A DNA stretch of 64,000 nucleotides from JAXMDS01 sp043777815 (GTDB lineage Bacteria > Pseudomonadota > Alphaproteobacteria > Rickettsiales > Rickettsiaceae), in contig JAYWHH010000001.1 in NCBI GenBank assembly GCA_043777815.1, positions 1 to 64,000 on the forward strand, in the 5' to 3' direction. The position numbers and the translations under genes are program-made. The notes under the pieces are model-generated. The model searched no databases. It had not been told where the DNA came from and was given only the letters and a program-made list of their open reading frames with translations. Below, piece after piece: positions 1 to 8,523 of the stretch; positions within the stretch are counted from its first letter, which is position 1, and every line of letters starts with the position of its first letter.

Positions 1-2
1 GT

Positions 3-107
3 ACTACTGGTACTACTGGTACTACTGGTACTACTGGTACTACTGGTACTACTGGTACTACTGGTACTACTGGTACTACTGGTACTACTGGTACGACTGG
101 TACTACC
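3..107 (+). repeat. 9-bp tandem repeat encoding Gly-Thr-Thr
   Basis: The unit GGTACTACT is repeated 11 times from base 9 to 107 (the last two units each have one change), after a partial unit at 3-8. It continues beyond the left edge of the window. The near-perfect identity of the units points to recent slippage, so copy number is likely to vary between strains. Confidence 0.95.
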
Positions 108-683
108 AATGTTTCATATGCTGGCGCATATATCAATGCAAATACAAGCACTGATAAAATTAAGTCTCCTGATGGAACTGAAATTAGTTTTAATGACAAT
201 GCTAAAGTTAATGGGTTTCCTGCAACTACTAGTATAGAGTTTGGAATAAACGGAGTTCCAAGTTTGATTAACAAAATCAAGGTAGGAAATTGGTATAGAA
301 AAAAAGATTCACCTGGAACATTTGTTACTACGTATATAACATTAAATTCTAACAGTGATACTTATTATTATCAAGTAAATGTTAATATGGATCAACAAGG
401 AAAAGCAACCTCCCTAATTTTTAATTCATCAAATAACAATCCCGCGCTAAATAACGACTATGAATTTATTTTCCAATCTGGAGCTGAATCTATTTTTTCA
501 TCACCTGGAGTAGATCCTTTTAGCAGTAGCACTGATTCATTCTTAGAAAACAGCAGTTCATCTAGTTCGACCTCTGCCCAACCTCAGTATGAACTTAAAA
601 CTATAACAGACCCAAGCACCGGAGCTTTATCTTATAAATTGGTTGTCAAATCTAATAGTACAAATTCCCAAATTTTTCCTTAA
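3..683 (+). CDS. Collagen-like (Gly-Thr-Thr)n repeat protein, C-terminal part (5' end outside window)
   Basis: The reading frame is open from the first complete codon of the window to a TAA stop, so this is the C-terminal part of a longer protein. Residues 1 to about 35 are perfect Gly-Thr-Thr triplets, the Gly-X-Y pattern of bacterial and viral collagen-like proteins. They are followed by about 190 residues of Ser/Thr/Asn-rich, cysteine-free sequence that could form a globular or trimerising domain. Such proteins are usually surface-exposed or secreted. A TTG at 264 could be read as a start, but the uninterrupted upstream frame and the coding-type repeat argue against it. I do not recognise the C-terminal domain, and the signal peptide or anchor would lie outside the window. 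Collagen-like repeat: sure. Function: unknown. Confidence 0.75.
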   Translation, partial: TTGTTGTTGTTGTTGTTGTTGTTGTTGTTGTTGTTNVSYAGAYINANTSTDKIKSPDGTEISFNDNAKVNGFPATTSIEFGINGVPSLINKIKVGNWYRKKDSPGTFVTTYITLNSNSDTYYYQVNVNMDQQGKATSLIFNSSNNNPALNNDYEFIFQSGAESIFSSPGVDPFSSSTDSFLENSSSSSSTSAQPQYELKTITDPSTGALSYKLVVKSNSTNSQIFP

Positions 684-877
684 TAAGGCAATAAATTTAC
701 TATCTTTTTTTGGCAAGTTAATAAAACTTCAATACAAAACTATATTGTAAATTTGTAATTATTACATGTTTATAACTGCTAAATTTTAAAATTTGATATG
801 TAATTTCATATATATACAAAAAATAGACAAAAAATATTTAATACTACTTATATTAAATAATTTAAGACTTAGAATCA

Positions 878-2383
878 TTAAATTAACTCTCCACCCAATC
901 CGTTACTATACACATTAGTAATTTTGACATTAACTAATTGTCCCATGAGATTTTCAGCATTATTCAAATATATTGATTGCATATAAGGAGTTCGACCTGC
1001 AGCCTGATTATCGAATTTACCAACTTTATCAAATAGCACTGGTAAAACTTTATCTATAAATTTGTTGTTAAATTTAGACTGCTCATCCGCGATAACTTTT
1101 TGTAATCTAATTAATCTTTGAGTCTTAACTTTATCATCCACTTGATCCATTTTTGCAGCTGGTGTTCCAGGTCTTATGCTATATTTAAACGAATAACATT
1201 GTGCAAAGCCTACTTCCTGAACTATTTTGATAGTGTCTTCAAAATCTTCATCGGTTTCACCAGGAAATCCTACAATAAAATCTGAAGACATTGCAATATC
1301 TGGCCTTTGAGCTTTAAGCTTATTAATAATATCTAAATAATGTTCTCTCGTATATTTACGATTCATTAATTTCAAAATTTTACTAGATCCAGACTGTACA
1401 GGAAGATTAAAAAATGGCATTAGCTTTTCCTCTTCTCCAAACAAATTTATTAAATCTTGATCCATATCTCTAGGATGGGAAGTGGTAAATCTTATTCTCT
1501 TGATCTGAGGTATACGCGCTACATGTCTGATTAAAGTAGCAAGATTAACTTCTTTACCATCATGTTTACCATGATAACCACTAACATTTTGTCCAAGTAA
1601 AACTACTTCTTTTGCACCATTAGAAACATGGTAAAAAATTTCTCGCATCACCTGTTCAACTGGTCTTGAAAATTCAGCTCCTCTAGTATAAGGCACGACG
1701 CAAAAATGACAAAACTTATCACAACCTTCTTGAACTGACACAAAGCTACTGGATACTTTTGCAATAGATTTATTTTCATTTTTTTTCAATGCATCAAGAG
1801 CATGATTTTCCATATTTTCTATAGAAGAATTGGCTAGATAAGTTAATTCCTCTTCTAAAAAATCAAATTTTTTCTCTTCGATAAAATTTAAATTTATTAA
1901 CTTAGTTCTGGGTAATTTTTTTGAATCTTGTTCATTTTTTTTACTTTTGTATTCTTTAACCATATCTCTTAAGTGATGATACGACTGAGGACCTACTATT
2001 ATATTTACATTAGAAGATCTTTTGAATATTTCTTCACCTTCAGCCTGTGCAACACAGCCCGCTAATACAACTATGGGATCTTTACCAGCAGTAACTTTTT
2101 TGATCCTGCCTAATTCTGAATATACTTTTTCAGCCGCTTTCTCTCGAATATGACAAGTATTTAAAACTATTAAGTCAGCATCTATTTGATTATCAACTAA
2201 TACATAATTATCTTTAGACATTATTTCTGCTATTTTTTGCGAATCATATTCGTTCATTTGGCATCCATAAGTTTTTACAAACAATTTCAATTTTTCACTA
2301 GTAGGGCGCATGCAAGACTCAGGATTAGGTGAGAACAATTCTTTTGTATCTGGATTTTCTTCCTTTAGTGAATTGTCGTACAT
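878..2383 (-). CDS. miaB: tRNA-2-methylthio-N6-dimethylallyladenosine synthase MiaB
   Basis: MiaB is a radical-SAM methylthiotransferase that adds the 2-methylthio group to isopentenylated A37 in tRNAs reading UNN codons. The N-terminal UPF0004 domain holds the three cluster cysteines at residues 41 (YGCQMNEYDS), 77 (NTCHIREKA) and 110 (AGCVAQAEG). The radical-SAM motif CxxxCxxC is C221-C225-C228 (CDKFCHFC), followed by the VVPYTRG box and a C-terminal TRAM region. The protein is longer than usual because about 60 residues rich in Lys, Glu and Asn (146-208) sit between the UPF0004 and radical-SAM domains. It is divergent from ruvA with an 89-bp spacer. The first ~30 residues are also extra; a later start is possible. 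Confidence 0.95.
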   Translation of the reverse strand: MYDNSLKEENPDTKELFSPNPESCMRPTSEKLKLFVKTYGCQMNEYDSQKIAEIMSKDNYVLVDNQIDADLIVLNTCHIREKAAEKVYSELGRIKKVTAGKDPIVVLAGCVAQAEGEEIFKRSSNVNIIVGPQSYHHLRDMVKEYKSKKNEQDSKKLPRTKLINLNFIEEKKFDFLEEELTYLANSSIENMENHALDALKKNENKSIAKVSSSFVSVQEGCDKFCHFCVVPYTRGAEFSRPVEQVMREIFYHVSNGAKEVVLLGQNVSGYHGKHDGKEVNLATLIRHVARIPQIKRIRFTTSHPRDMDQDLINLFGEEEKLMPFFNLPVQSGSSKILKLMNRKYTREHYLDIINKLKAQRPDIAMSSDFIVGFPGETDEDFEDTIKIVQEVGFAQCYSFKYSIRPGTPAAKMDQVDDKVKTQRLIRLQKVIADEQSKFNNKFIDKVLPVLFDKVGKFDNQAAGRTPYMQSIYLNNAENLMGQLVNVKITNVYSNGLGGELI

Positions 2384-2472
2384 AAATTAATCAGTTTTTA
2401 TTACTTAGATTATAGCGCAATTTTTTGATAAAGTAAGTTACTATATCATTAAATGATAAGGATATTAATTAG

Positions 2473-3042
2473 ATGTTAGCAAGCTTAAAAGGTAATTTAA
2501 TTCAATGTATTGGAAATACGATCATTTTGGAAGTATGTAACGTTGGCTATTTAGTCAATGTTTATTGTACTAACGAATATACTATTAATAAAGAATATTT
2601 TTTATACATAAAGACTATAGTAAAAGAAGACAGCATAGACTTGTATGGATTTAAAGATTATGAACAACACTTAATGTTTAATGAGTTAATTCAAATTAAT
2701 GGCGTTGGTCCTAAATTGGGACTGAATCTAATTGGTAAACTTTCGCCTTCACAAGTGCAATTCGCCATAGATACACAATGTGCTGACACTTTTAAAAAAG
2801 TTAGTGGTGTTGGGGCCAAAATGGCACAAAAGATTATTTTAGAATTAAAAGGCAAAAAGATAATTCAACAATCACAATCGATTTTATTTTTTGAAAGTTT
2901 AGATGTTTTAAAGCAGCTTGGTATATCGGAGCATGATGCCAATAAATTACTAAACCAAGTCATATCTCCTAACTTAGAAGAAGATGTTTCTAGTATTATT
3001 GCAAAAGCATTAGCCCTAAGAAACAAATTATCTAATATTTGA
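2473..3042 (+). CDS. ruvA: Holliday junction branch-migration subunit RuvA
   Basis: RuvA binds four-way junctions as a tetramer and loads the RuvB helicase. The 189-residue protein starts with the OB-fold segment (MLASLKGNLIQCIGN) and has the two helix-hairpin-helix motifs: QINGVGPKLGLNLIGKLSP at about 76-94 and KKVSGVGAKMAQKIILELKG near 110-128. The C-terminal domain III is short but present. The length is near the family norm (about 190-205). An AAGGAT stretch about 15 bases upstream could help set the ATG start. No ruvB follows, so the usual ruvAB pair is split here. Confidence 0.93.
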   Translation: MLASLKGNLIQCIGNTIILEVCNVGYLVNVYCTNEYTINKEYFLYIKTIVKEDSIDLYGFKDYEQHLMFNELIQINGVGPKLGLNLIGKLSPSQVQFAIDTQCADTFKKVSGVGAKMAQKIILELKGKKIIQQSQSILFFESLDVLKQLGISEHDANKLLNQVISPNLEEDVSSIIAKALALRNKLSNI

Positions 3043-3429
3043 ATTTATTCTTCAGTTTAATCTAGTGTTATATTTTTAATTTACAGTTCGGTTTTAGTTT
3101 GTTAAATTTTAAGTTTATAAGATGCTTATCTGACAACAGCTCTATTATACGAGCGCATTAAATACACTTCAATTTTAAGAATATATCTCATTTATAACTC
3201 AACTTTAGGTTGTTTTTTACTTATTGAGTTATTTTTTCATCAAAAAACCACGCTCAAGTTTATAAAATTGCATAAAAATCACTAATTTCTCCTGTATATA
3301 TATCTATTCAATCTCATTGATGTAAATATCATTTTATTGCAATATGATATTAAAAAACAAAAGCGCTATGAATAAATTGTGTAAAAAATTCTTTAAAAAT
3401 ATACAAATCACTAATAACTAAAAGTAAGT
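3043..3429. other. Non-coding spacer with a terminator-like hairpin
   Basis: There is no convincing gene in this 387-bp AT-rich gap. It contains an inverted repeat, AACTCAA (3196-3202) with TTGAGTT (3224-3230), followed by a run of six T (3232-3237). Nested inside is a smaller CAAC/GTTG hairpin that is also followed by six T. Either could terminate ruvA transcription on the + strand. Nothing else was recognised. Confidence 0.45.
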
Positions 3430-4440
3430 ATGACTAATCAAATTGAAGATAAAAATACTCAGGAAAATAAGGATGACCAGGAAGATAATGATACTAAGAA
3501 ATATAAAGATATTGAAGAAAATAAAGATGCTCAGATTGATAATGAGCCAAGATACAGCAATTATGAATCTTGGCGCGTAAGAAATCATTCAAATGATGAA
3601 CCAAGATACAGCAATTATGAATCTTGGCGTACAAGAAATCATTCAAATGATGAGCCAAGATACAGCAACTATCAAACTTCGCGCATGCAAAGTCACTCAA
3701 ATTTAGAGAAATTCCTTGAATGTGCAAATGAGCCTGTTGATCTGAGTCACGTGAAGCAAATTAGCATAAAAGTTATAATTATTAAATTTGCTAAATTTGG
3801 ATTTGACATTATTAAATGGGTATATTTATTTATTCAAGAAAAAATTATTATAATTTTGATTACTATAGGAGCGATGATGTTAATAAATATAGATTATCTT
3901 AATAATAATAAATCTTTAATTAATAACATAATTTCATTAAAAGATAAGCAAATAGATCAAGCAGTAATAATAAATTCTAATACTGAGAAGTTTAAAAATG
4001 CAAAAAAATTTTTATTGGATACTAATAGCTTAAGTAATTTTTATAAATTTTTAGTCTTTTTATCTAAATCTAAACCTAAAGATTCTCATTTAGAGTCTAT
4101 AGATATTGATTTTGATAATAATAAAGCTAATCTAGTTATTCATGCAAAAACCATGACATCACTTTCTAATTATTTAAATATTTTAAACAATGGGCCAAAA
4201 TTTTTTAGTGTAACTAATTCAAATATTTTTGTTGTTAAACCAGAATATATAGAAGAAGCTATTGATAATGCTATGTCTAAAAACTCCAATATAGTTTCAG
4301 AATCTAATATCGGAAACAATGTTAAGTTTAACAAAGCAAAATTTAACAAAATGTTAAAAAATATACAAATAGTTCCAGATACTTCAAATAAAATTATTAA
4401 TAATAAAGTTTATGCCGCAACAGTATATTTTAATTTTTAA
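3430..4440 (+). CDS. Membrane protein with N-terminal 18-residue repeats, possibly PilN-like
   Basis: I do not recognise this gene by sequence alone. The 336-residue product has a charged, disordered N-terminus that includes three copies of an 18-residue repeat (core EPRYSNYESWR), then a hydrophobic segment around residues 135-155 (KIIIILITIGAMMLIN) and about 180 residues predicted to lie outside the membrane. The topology (cytoplasmic tail, one membrane span, extracytoplasmic domain) and the order of the next two genes (a small single-span protein, then an exported protein ending in a PilP/GspC-like domain) resemble pilN-pilO-pilP or the GspL/M/C set. The C-terminus overlaps the next gene by 29 bp. 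The pilus assignment rests on topology and context, not on a motif. Confidence 0.5.
   Translation: MTNQIEDKNTQENKDDQEDNDTKKYKDIEENKDAQIDNEPRYSNYESWRVRNHSNDEPRYSNYESWRTRNHSNDEPRYSNYQTSRMQSHSNLEKFLECANEPVDLSHVKQISIKVIIIKFAKFGFDIIKWVYLFIQEKIIIILITIGAMMLINIDYLNNNKSLINNIISLKDKQIDQAVIINSNTEKFKNAKKFLLDTNSLSNFYKFLVFLSKSKPKDSHLESIDIDFDNNKANLVIHAKTMTSLSNYLNILNNGPKFFSVTNSNIFVVKPEYIEEAIDNAMSKNSNIVSESNIGNNVKFNKAKFNKMLKNIQIVPDTSNKIINNKVYAATVYFNF
3544..3705 (+). repeat. Three tandem 54-bp coding repeats
   Basis: Three in-frame copies of a 54-bp unit (3544-3597, 3598-3651, 3652-3705) encode EPRYSNYESWRxRNHSND-type peptides. The first two are nearly identical and the third has drifted (EPRYSNYQTSRMQSHSN). 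They lie in the predicted cytoplasmic tail of the host protein. Confidence 0.9.
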
Positions 4441-4939
4441 ACGTCTAACTGAGATATTTATCTTAGTAATTGCACTAACATATAAAGCATTGACTAATTT
4501 CTTTATATGGATTTTTATTTTATTAGTATTAAATATCTATTTTTATAGTGAAATTACTAAAACAAAAGATAGTACTCTCAAATTAAAGCGAGTTAATGTT
4601 CAAAATATTCAAGCTATACCTGATTTAGAACTTAAAGAAGAAATATTTAATAAAAGTCAAAGTCAGAAAATGGATGAAATAAATAAATTTTTGTCCACTC
4701 TGCCTAATTTCAATAATGTATCCATCGAACATATTTTAATCAAAAAATCTGAAAAAAAGAACCTGATGCAAGCTAACATCAAAGTCAAATTATACTGTTC
4801 TTTTAATGAATTGGTCTATACAGTAAGCGAAATAAGAAAAGTTGGGTATAAAATTAGCAAAGCTGAAATTAGCAATCCTGAATCTTCATTAGATAATCAA
4901 CAAATTGAACTAGAATTCAGCGCCGTTTACTACAAATAA
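4412..4939 (+). CDS. Small single-span membrane protein, possibly PilO-like
   Basis: The 175-residue protein has a strongly hydrophobic N-terminal region (residues about 14-45), then a polar region with a short coiled-coil-like stretch and a compact domain at 85-175 with alternating beta-like segments. This matches the layout of PilO or GspM: one membrane helix, a coiled coil and a small ferredoxin-like domain. The ATG at 4412 lies inside the end of the preceding gene, which suggests coupled translation. The next gene begins 15 bp after the stop. The family assignment is inference from topology and gene order. Confidence 0.5.
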   Translation: MPQQYILIFKRLTEIFILVIALTYKALTNFFIWIFILLVLNIYFYSEITKTKDSTLKLKRVNVQNIQAIPDLELKEEIFNKSQSQKMDEINKFLSTLPNFNNVSIEHILIKKSEKKNLMQANIKVKLYCSFNELVYTVSEIRKVGYKISKAEISNPESSLDNQQIELEFSAVYYK

Positions 4940-4954
4940 TTCAATTAAAAAATT

Positions 4955-6184
4955 ATGAAACCTAATAAGATACTTTTTATTATCCTATGTTTTTTTAGCA
5001 ATTCTAGCTTTGCCGCTTATTTTGATAAAAAATATGAAGATATTAACGCGCAAAGTATACAAGATCGCCAACTTATCAATATAACAAACAATAATTTTTA
5101 TTGGACAAAAAAGTTTTTTAATAAAAGTATATTAAAAGATATATTTTTAAATAATAGCTACTTAAACAAACTTTATTTATATATTTCACAAAAAACAAAC
5201 TCAATTTCGACAGAAAAAATAAATTTAATAAAAAATACATATTTTTTTATTAAATCTAAAAATAAAAATTCTGCACTAATTACAATGAATAAAAGATATC
5301 TTAAAAAGTCTAATAAAAAAGATTATTATTTGTTAATATCACCTTATATGATTAACAATCAAGTAGAAAAAGTTATGAGGCTTGATGATTATTTGCTCAA
5401 TTCACATTTAGTCAGTACAAAAAATGAATACCATAATAAAATTTCTTCTCATGATACTATAGAGTCTATTCTCTTGGATAATAATTTGCAAGATGTCAAT
5501 AAATATACGTCAGAAAATTTAAGTGCCAAGTTATCAGATCGCAAAAATCTAGCATACAATGCTTCAAATAATGTTGAAAAGCCTGTTAAAATTGAACAAC
5601 AAACTAAAAATATAAGCCCATCTAATGCATCAATTCAAAAAAGTAAACAGGGTCAACCTGCTCAACCCATAAAACTCGACTCTAATCAACCTGTTCAACC
5701 TGTTAAACCTGTAAAACTTGACTCGAATCAACCTCAGGATTTATTGAAAAATCCCAAATTTACAGATGAATCAGAGTTAAAAGAATATCAGCGCAATCAA
5801 GCGTTATTAGAAATATCAAATGAACAACATGCGCAGTTTGCCCAGCTTATCACTGAAGCAAATCCTAAAGTTGTTGTAGTAAATAGCTCTCAATACTCAT
5901 CACCAACAATTACAAATAAAGATAAATATGATATTGACGTATCCGAAATAAAAAATCTAGAAAATCCCATGAAGCGTGAATTGGACATAGAAGCAGCTCA
6001 ACAAATAATGCAGCAGCCTATAATTATACAGGCTATCATTAATGATAAAGGTATGATTTGCTACATTGATAATGGAGAATTTAGAGAAGGAGATCATATA
6101 GGCAACGAAACAATAAAAAAGATATCTAAAGACGGAATAGTTGTTACTAATGAACAAGGTATAGAGAGAAAAATAGATTTTTAG
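4955..6184 (+). CDS. Exported protein with C-terminal PilP/GspC-like domain
   Basis: The first 20 residues are a classical signal peptide (MKPNKILFIILCFFSNSSFA, cleaved before AYF). A long Asn/Lys-rich middle follows, including a Pro/Gln repeat around residues 230-265 (QPAQPIKLDSNQP, QPVKPVKLDSNQP). The last ~60 residues (from IIIQAIINDKG) follow the small beta-domain pattern of PilP and GspC: Ile-rich strand, Gly-Asp-x-Ile turn (REGDHIGNETIKKI), then DGIVVTNEQG. In those systems the domain links the inner-membrane complex to the secretin. No secretin or assembly ATPase is visible nearby. Confidence is good for the signal peptide and moderate for the domain. Confidence 0.55.
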   Translation: MKPNKILFIILCFFSNSSFAAYFDKKYEDINAQSIQDRQLINITNNNFYWTKKFFNKSILKDIFLNNSYLNKLYLYISQKTNSISTEKINLIKNTYFFIKSKNKNSALITMNKRYLKKSNKKDYYLLISPYMINNQVEKVMRLDDYLLNSHLVSTKNEYHNKISSHDTIESILLDNNLQDVNKYTSENLSAKLSDRKNLAYNASNNVEKPVKIEQQTKNISPSNASIQKSKQGQPAQPIKLDSNQPVQPVKPVKLDSNQPQDLLKNPKFTDESELKEYQRNQALLEISNEQHAQFAQLITEANPKVVVVNSSQYSSPTITNKDKYDIDVSEIKNLENPMKRELDIEAAQQIMQQPIIIQAIINDKGMICYIDNGEFREGDHIGNETIKKISKDGIVVTNEQGIERKIDF

Positions 6185-6249
6185 ATTATAAACTCTCCAT
6201 AAATAAAAATACTTTATTATACTTTAAATTAAAGCATAATTGAGATAAA

Positions 6250-6855
6250 ATGAATTATATAAAAAATCATATAATATATCCAATTTTATCATGTGTCTAT
6301 CTGGCGCTTTTAAGAATGAAAATTGGAGTTTTAATAATGTTGTGCATGTATTCTACTTCATTAGCGTCATTACAATTTAACCCTAGAATTATTTCTGAAT
6401 TAACTGTGTTAGACGATTTTTTGTCAACTGCTGTTTTGAGAGCTAAAAGAAAATATAGTAATAATGTTTGGGGTGATAATTCAAATCAAGATAAAATAGA
6501 AAATCTTATTGACTCTAATGTAAATAATTATGCTTATATTTCTAGCTTGATATTAACAAAAGATTATAGAATTATTCTTGAACTTAGCAAATTACATCCT
6601 GTAATAGAATTGAGGGGTGTTAGGATAGCTCTATTGGCCAGTTTTAATGAGAAAGATCTTAATATAACCAGATATACATGTCACACTGATTTTGATAAAA
6701 AGCTTAGAGTGCCTTTTGATGGAGCGTTACCATATGGGTTTAACGGGCAATTAAGTACTTTCACTAAGTTTTTGCCAGAAACTTCCACTAAAGAAATAAA
6801 TGGATGTATTTATATAGATCCAGATTCTAATTTAGGCAGTATATATCAATACTAA
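6250..6855 (+). CDS. Secreted protein, first of three tandem paralogues
   Basis: The function is not recognised. The C-terminal half shares a pattern with the two following genes: TKDYRIIL, then a Y-x-C-x-T-D-x-D motif (YTCHTDFD), and about 40 residues later a second cysteine in NGCIYIDPD. The two cysteines probably form a disulfide in the periplasm or outside the cell. As given, the start puts 22 residues before a Met (base 6316) that opens a cleaner signal peptide (MKIGVLIMLCMYSTSLAS), matching the short signal peptides of the paralogues, so 6316 may be the true start. The paired-cysteine tail recalls minor pilins, but no prepilin peptidase motif is present. Confidence 0.6.
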   Translation: MNYIKNHIIYPILSCVYLALLRMKIGVLIMLCMYSTSLASLQFNPRIISELTVLDDFLSTAVLRAKRKYSNNVWGDNSNQDKIENLIDSNVNNYAYISSLILTKDYRIILELSKLHPVIELRGVRIALLASFNEKDLNITRYTCHTDFDKKLRVPFDGALPYGFNGQLSTFTKFLPETSTKEINGCIYIDPDSNLGSIYQY

Positions 6856-6879
6856 TCTACTTAACTTTATATAAATTAT

Positions 6880-7707
6880 ATGAAAAAATTTAAATTTCTT
6901 ATCAGTCTTGGGTGTTTATTACTAGTTAGTAGTAATGTTTTTGGTGATGCTGTTGGCTTTAGAACAACAATTGGTCAAATAGTTCCTATTATAGAAAATA
7001 GTTTACGCATAATTGAAGAAAAATTTGAAAAAAATAATGGGGCCGACATGACCAAAGCTATTGAATTGATACAGACAAATAGTCATTTTTTGTTAAAAAA
7101 TGCAACTTTAACCAGTGATTATAAGTTAGTAATAAAATTTAGACCTGATATACAATACAATACTCGTATTCAAGGCATAGAATCTTATAGACCTTATTAT
7201 CTACAAAATAAAAGTATTGTTTTTGTGCCAAATATCATTACCTTGAATTTTATTGCAAATAAAAACTTAGGAATATATTCTTTAGTATCTTCAGGAAGTG
7301 ATCACGGAAAAAATGAAAAGCATGACGACGAAGATGAAAATGAAAATGAAAGGCATGACGACGAAGATGAAAATGAAAATGAGGACAATAAACATAAAAA
7401 CAATAGAAACAATGGAAACGATAGTAACAACGGAAATAATGAAAACAACGGAAACAATAGAAACAATGGAAACGATGGAAATAATGGAAACAACGGAAAT
7501 AATGGCACTCCTGAAACAAAAAAAGTTATATCTGGATTTGAGTGCGTTACTAATATAGATGATAAGATGCGGTTAATAGCAGGGGATATTGGATCTAAAA
7601 AAGGCGCACGCTCTATGCTGGCTCATATTATGAAAAATTCTGATTCTAAATATTTGGGCAATTGCATATACGTTGGAGATGATGTAATTAATAATTTGTT
7701 GAATTGA
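6880..7707 (+). CDS. Secreted protein with Asp/Glu/Asn-rich insert, second paralogue
   Basis: The signal peptide is MKKFKFLISLGCLLLVSSNVFG. The body shares TSDYKLVI, a hydrophobic FVPNI strand, C-x-T-N-I-D-D-K-M and a final GNCIYVGDD with its neighbours. Between the strand and the first cysteine lies a low-complexity insert of about 70 residues (143-211): HDDEDENENE repeats, then NNGN repeats, encoded by short AT-rich tandem repeats. The other two paralogues lack it, so it is probably a recent slippage expansion. The stop codon overlaps the next start (ATGA), which indicates an operon. Function unknown. Confidence 0.6.
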   Translation: MKKFKFLISLGCLLLVSSNVFGDAVGFRTTIGQIVPIIENSLRIIEEKFEKNNGADMTKAIELIQTNSHFLLKNATLTSDYKLVIKFRPDIQYNTRIQGIESYRPYYLQNKSIVFVPNIITLNFIANKNLGIYSLVSSGSDHGKNEKHDDEDENENERHDDEDENENEDNKHKNNRNNGNDSNNGNNENNGNNRNNGNDGNNGNNGNNGTPETKKVISGFECVTNIDDKMRLIAGDIGSKKGARSMLAHIMKNSDSKYLGNCIYVGDDVINNLLN

Positions 7708-8342
7708 TGAAAACTTTATACGGTATATTAATTTGCTTATTTGCTTTTAATTTTACAAAAGCAAATATGACAATAGTAGTGAAACAATATCCATCTGATG
7801 AATTTGTAGGATACGAAATTCTAGGCCTCAGAAATTCTCTATATAGATTAGATTCAATCATAGATAATGTAGTTTCAGTTGCAATTTCTAACTTTTACAA
7901 TAGATCAGGTCAGGAAATGATAAAGCCTATCACAGTAGTTAGTGATGCAAGATATTTAGAATTGGTAGATATCAAAACAGATTACGTGATTCGATTTTAT
8001 TTATTTAATAATATTTTAAAAGCGGGGCCAAAATATATAGAGAATTTCTTTGAAAGTCCAACATTGCAAAATAAAAAAATTGTATTAGTGCCAACGTTTT
8101 CATATGTAAATAAAAATGGTGATCTGATTACAGGCCTGCCAGACAAATCTCAATTTGAAGAGGTTCGAAAAACAGTAAAAATCAAATACTACTGCTTCAC
8201 TGATATAGATCATGAAATCATGAGTTTTCAAAATCAAAACCTAACACCTGAAAAATCTTTATCTGTAATTACCAAATATTCTGATAATGAGTATTTGAAA
8301 CATTGTGTATATGATTACAAGTTCCTTAATTCCGCTTGGTAA
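7704..8342 (+). CDS. Secreted protein, third paralogue
   Basis: This 212-residue protein has a signal peptide (MKTLYGILICLFAFNFTKA) after a start that overlaps the previous stop as ATGA, so it is translationally coupled. It repeats the family pattern: KTDYVIRF, KKIVLVPTF, YYCFTDIDHEIM, and a last cysteine in YLKHCVYDYKF. Together the three genes form a tandem family of unknown function placed right after the pilus-assembly-like genes. They could be substrates or subunits of that apparatus, but only position supports this. Confidence 0.6.
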   Translation: MMKTLYGILICLFAFNFTKANMTIVVKQYPSDEFVGYEILGLRNSLYRLDSIIDNVVSVAISNFYNRSGQEMIKPITVVSDARYLELVDIKTDYVIRFYLFNNILKAGPKYIENFFESPTLQNKKIVLVPTFSYVNKNGDLITGLPDKSQFEEVRKTVKIKYYCFTDIDHEIMSFQNQNLTPEKSLSVITKYSDNEYLKHCVYDYKFLNSAW

Positions 8343-8430
8343 AGCAGATTTTAAAAAATTATATTCTATTTCATAGTGATATTTAGACTCATCTTTCATT
8401 ACCAATTGCAAACAAGTGTTTAATAAATAA

Positions 8431-8452
8431 AAAATTAAATATATTTAATTTT
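8431..8452. repeat. Perfect 22-bp AT palindrome
   Basis: The arm AAAATTAAATA is followed directly by its exact reverse complement, TATTTAATTTT, 89 bp after the stop of the third secreted paralogue and about 70 bp before the next gene. It could be part of a terminator, a protein-binding site, or chance in AT-rich DNA. A TATAAT-like box follows near 8489. Confidence 0.5.
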
Positions 8453-8523
8453 AATTAAAAAATGTAGCTTTTTAGTTATAATTATGGTATAATTATATTA
8501 GTAACATATAATGCACGTAATTA

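Noticed and set aside
1..107. CRISPR-like repeat array
   Set aside because: Units are contiguous 9-mers without spacers, and they are in frame within a coding region.
7250..7558. Overlapping frames on both strands over the Asn/Asp-rich insert
   Set aside because: Low-complexity repeat keeps other frames open. The secreted-protein frame has the signal peptide and family motifs.
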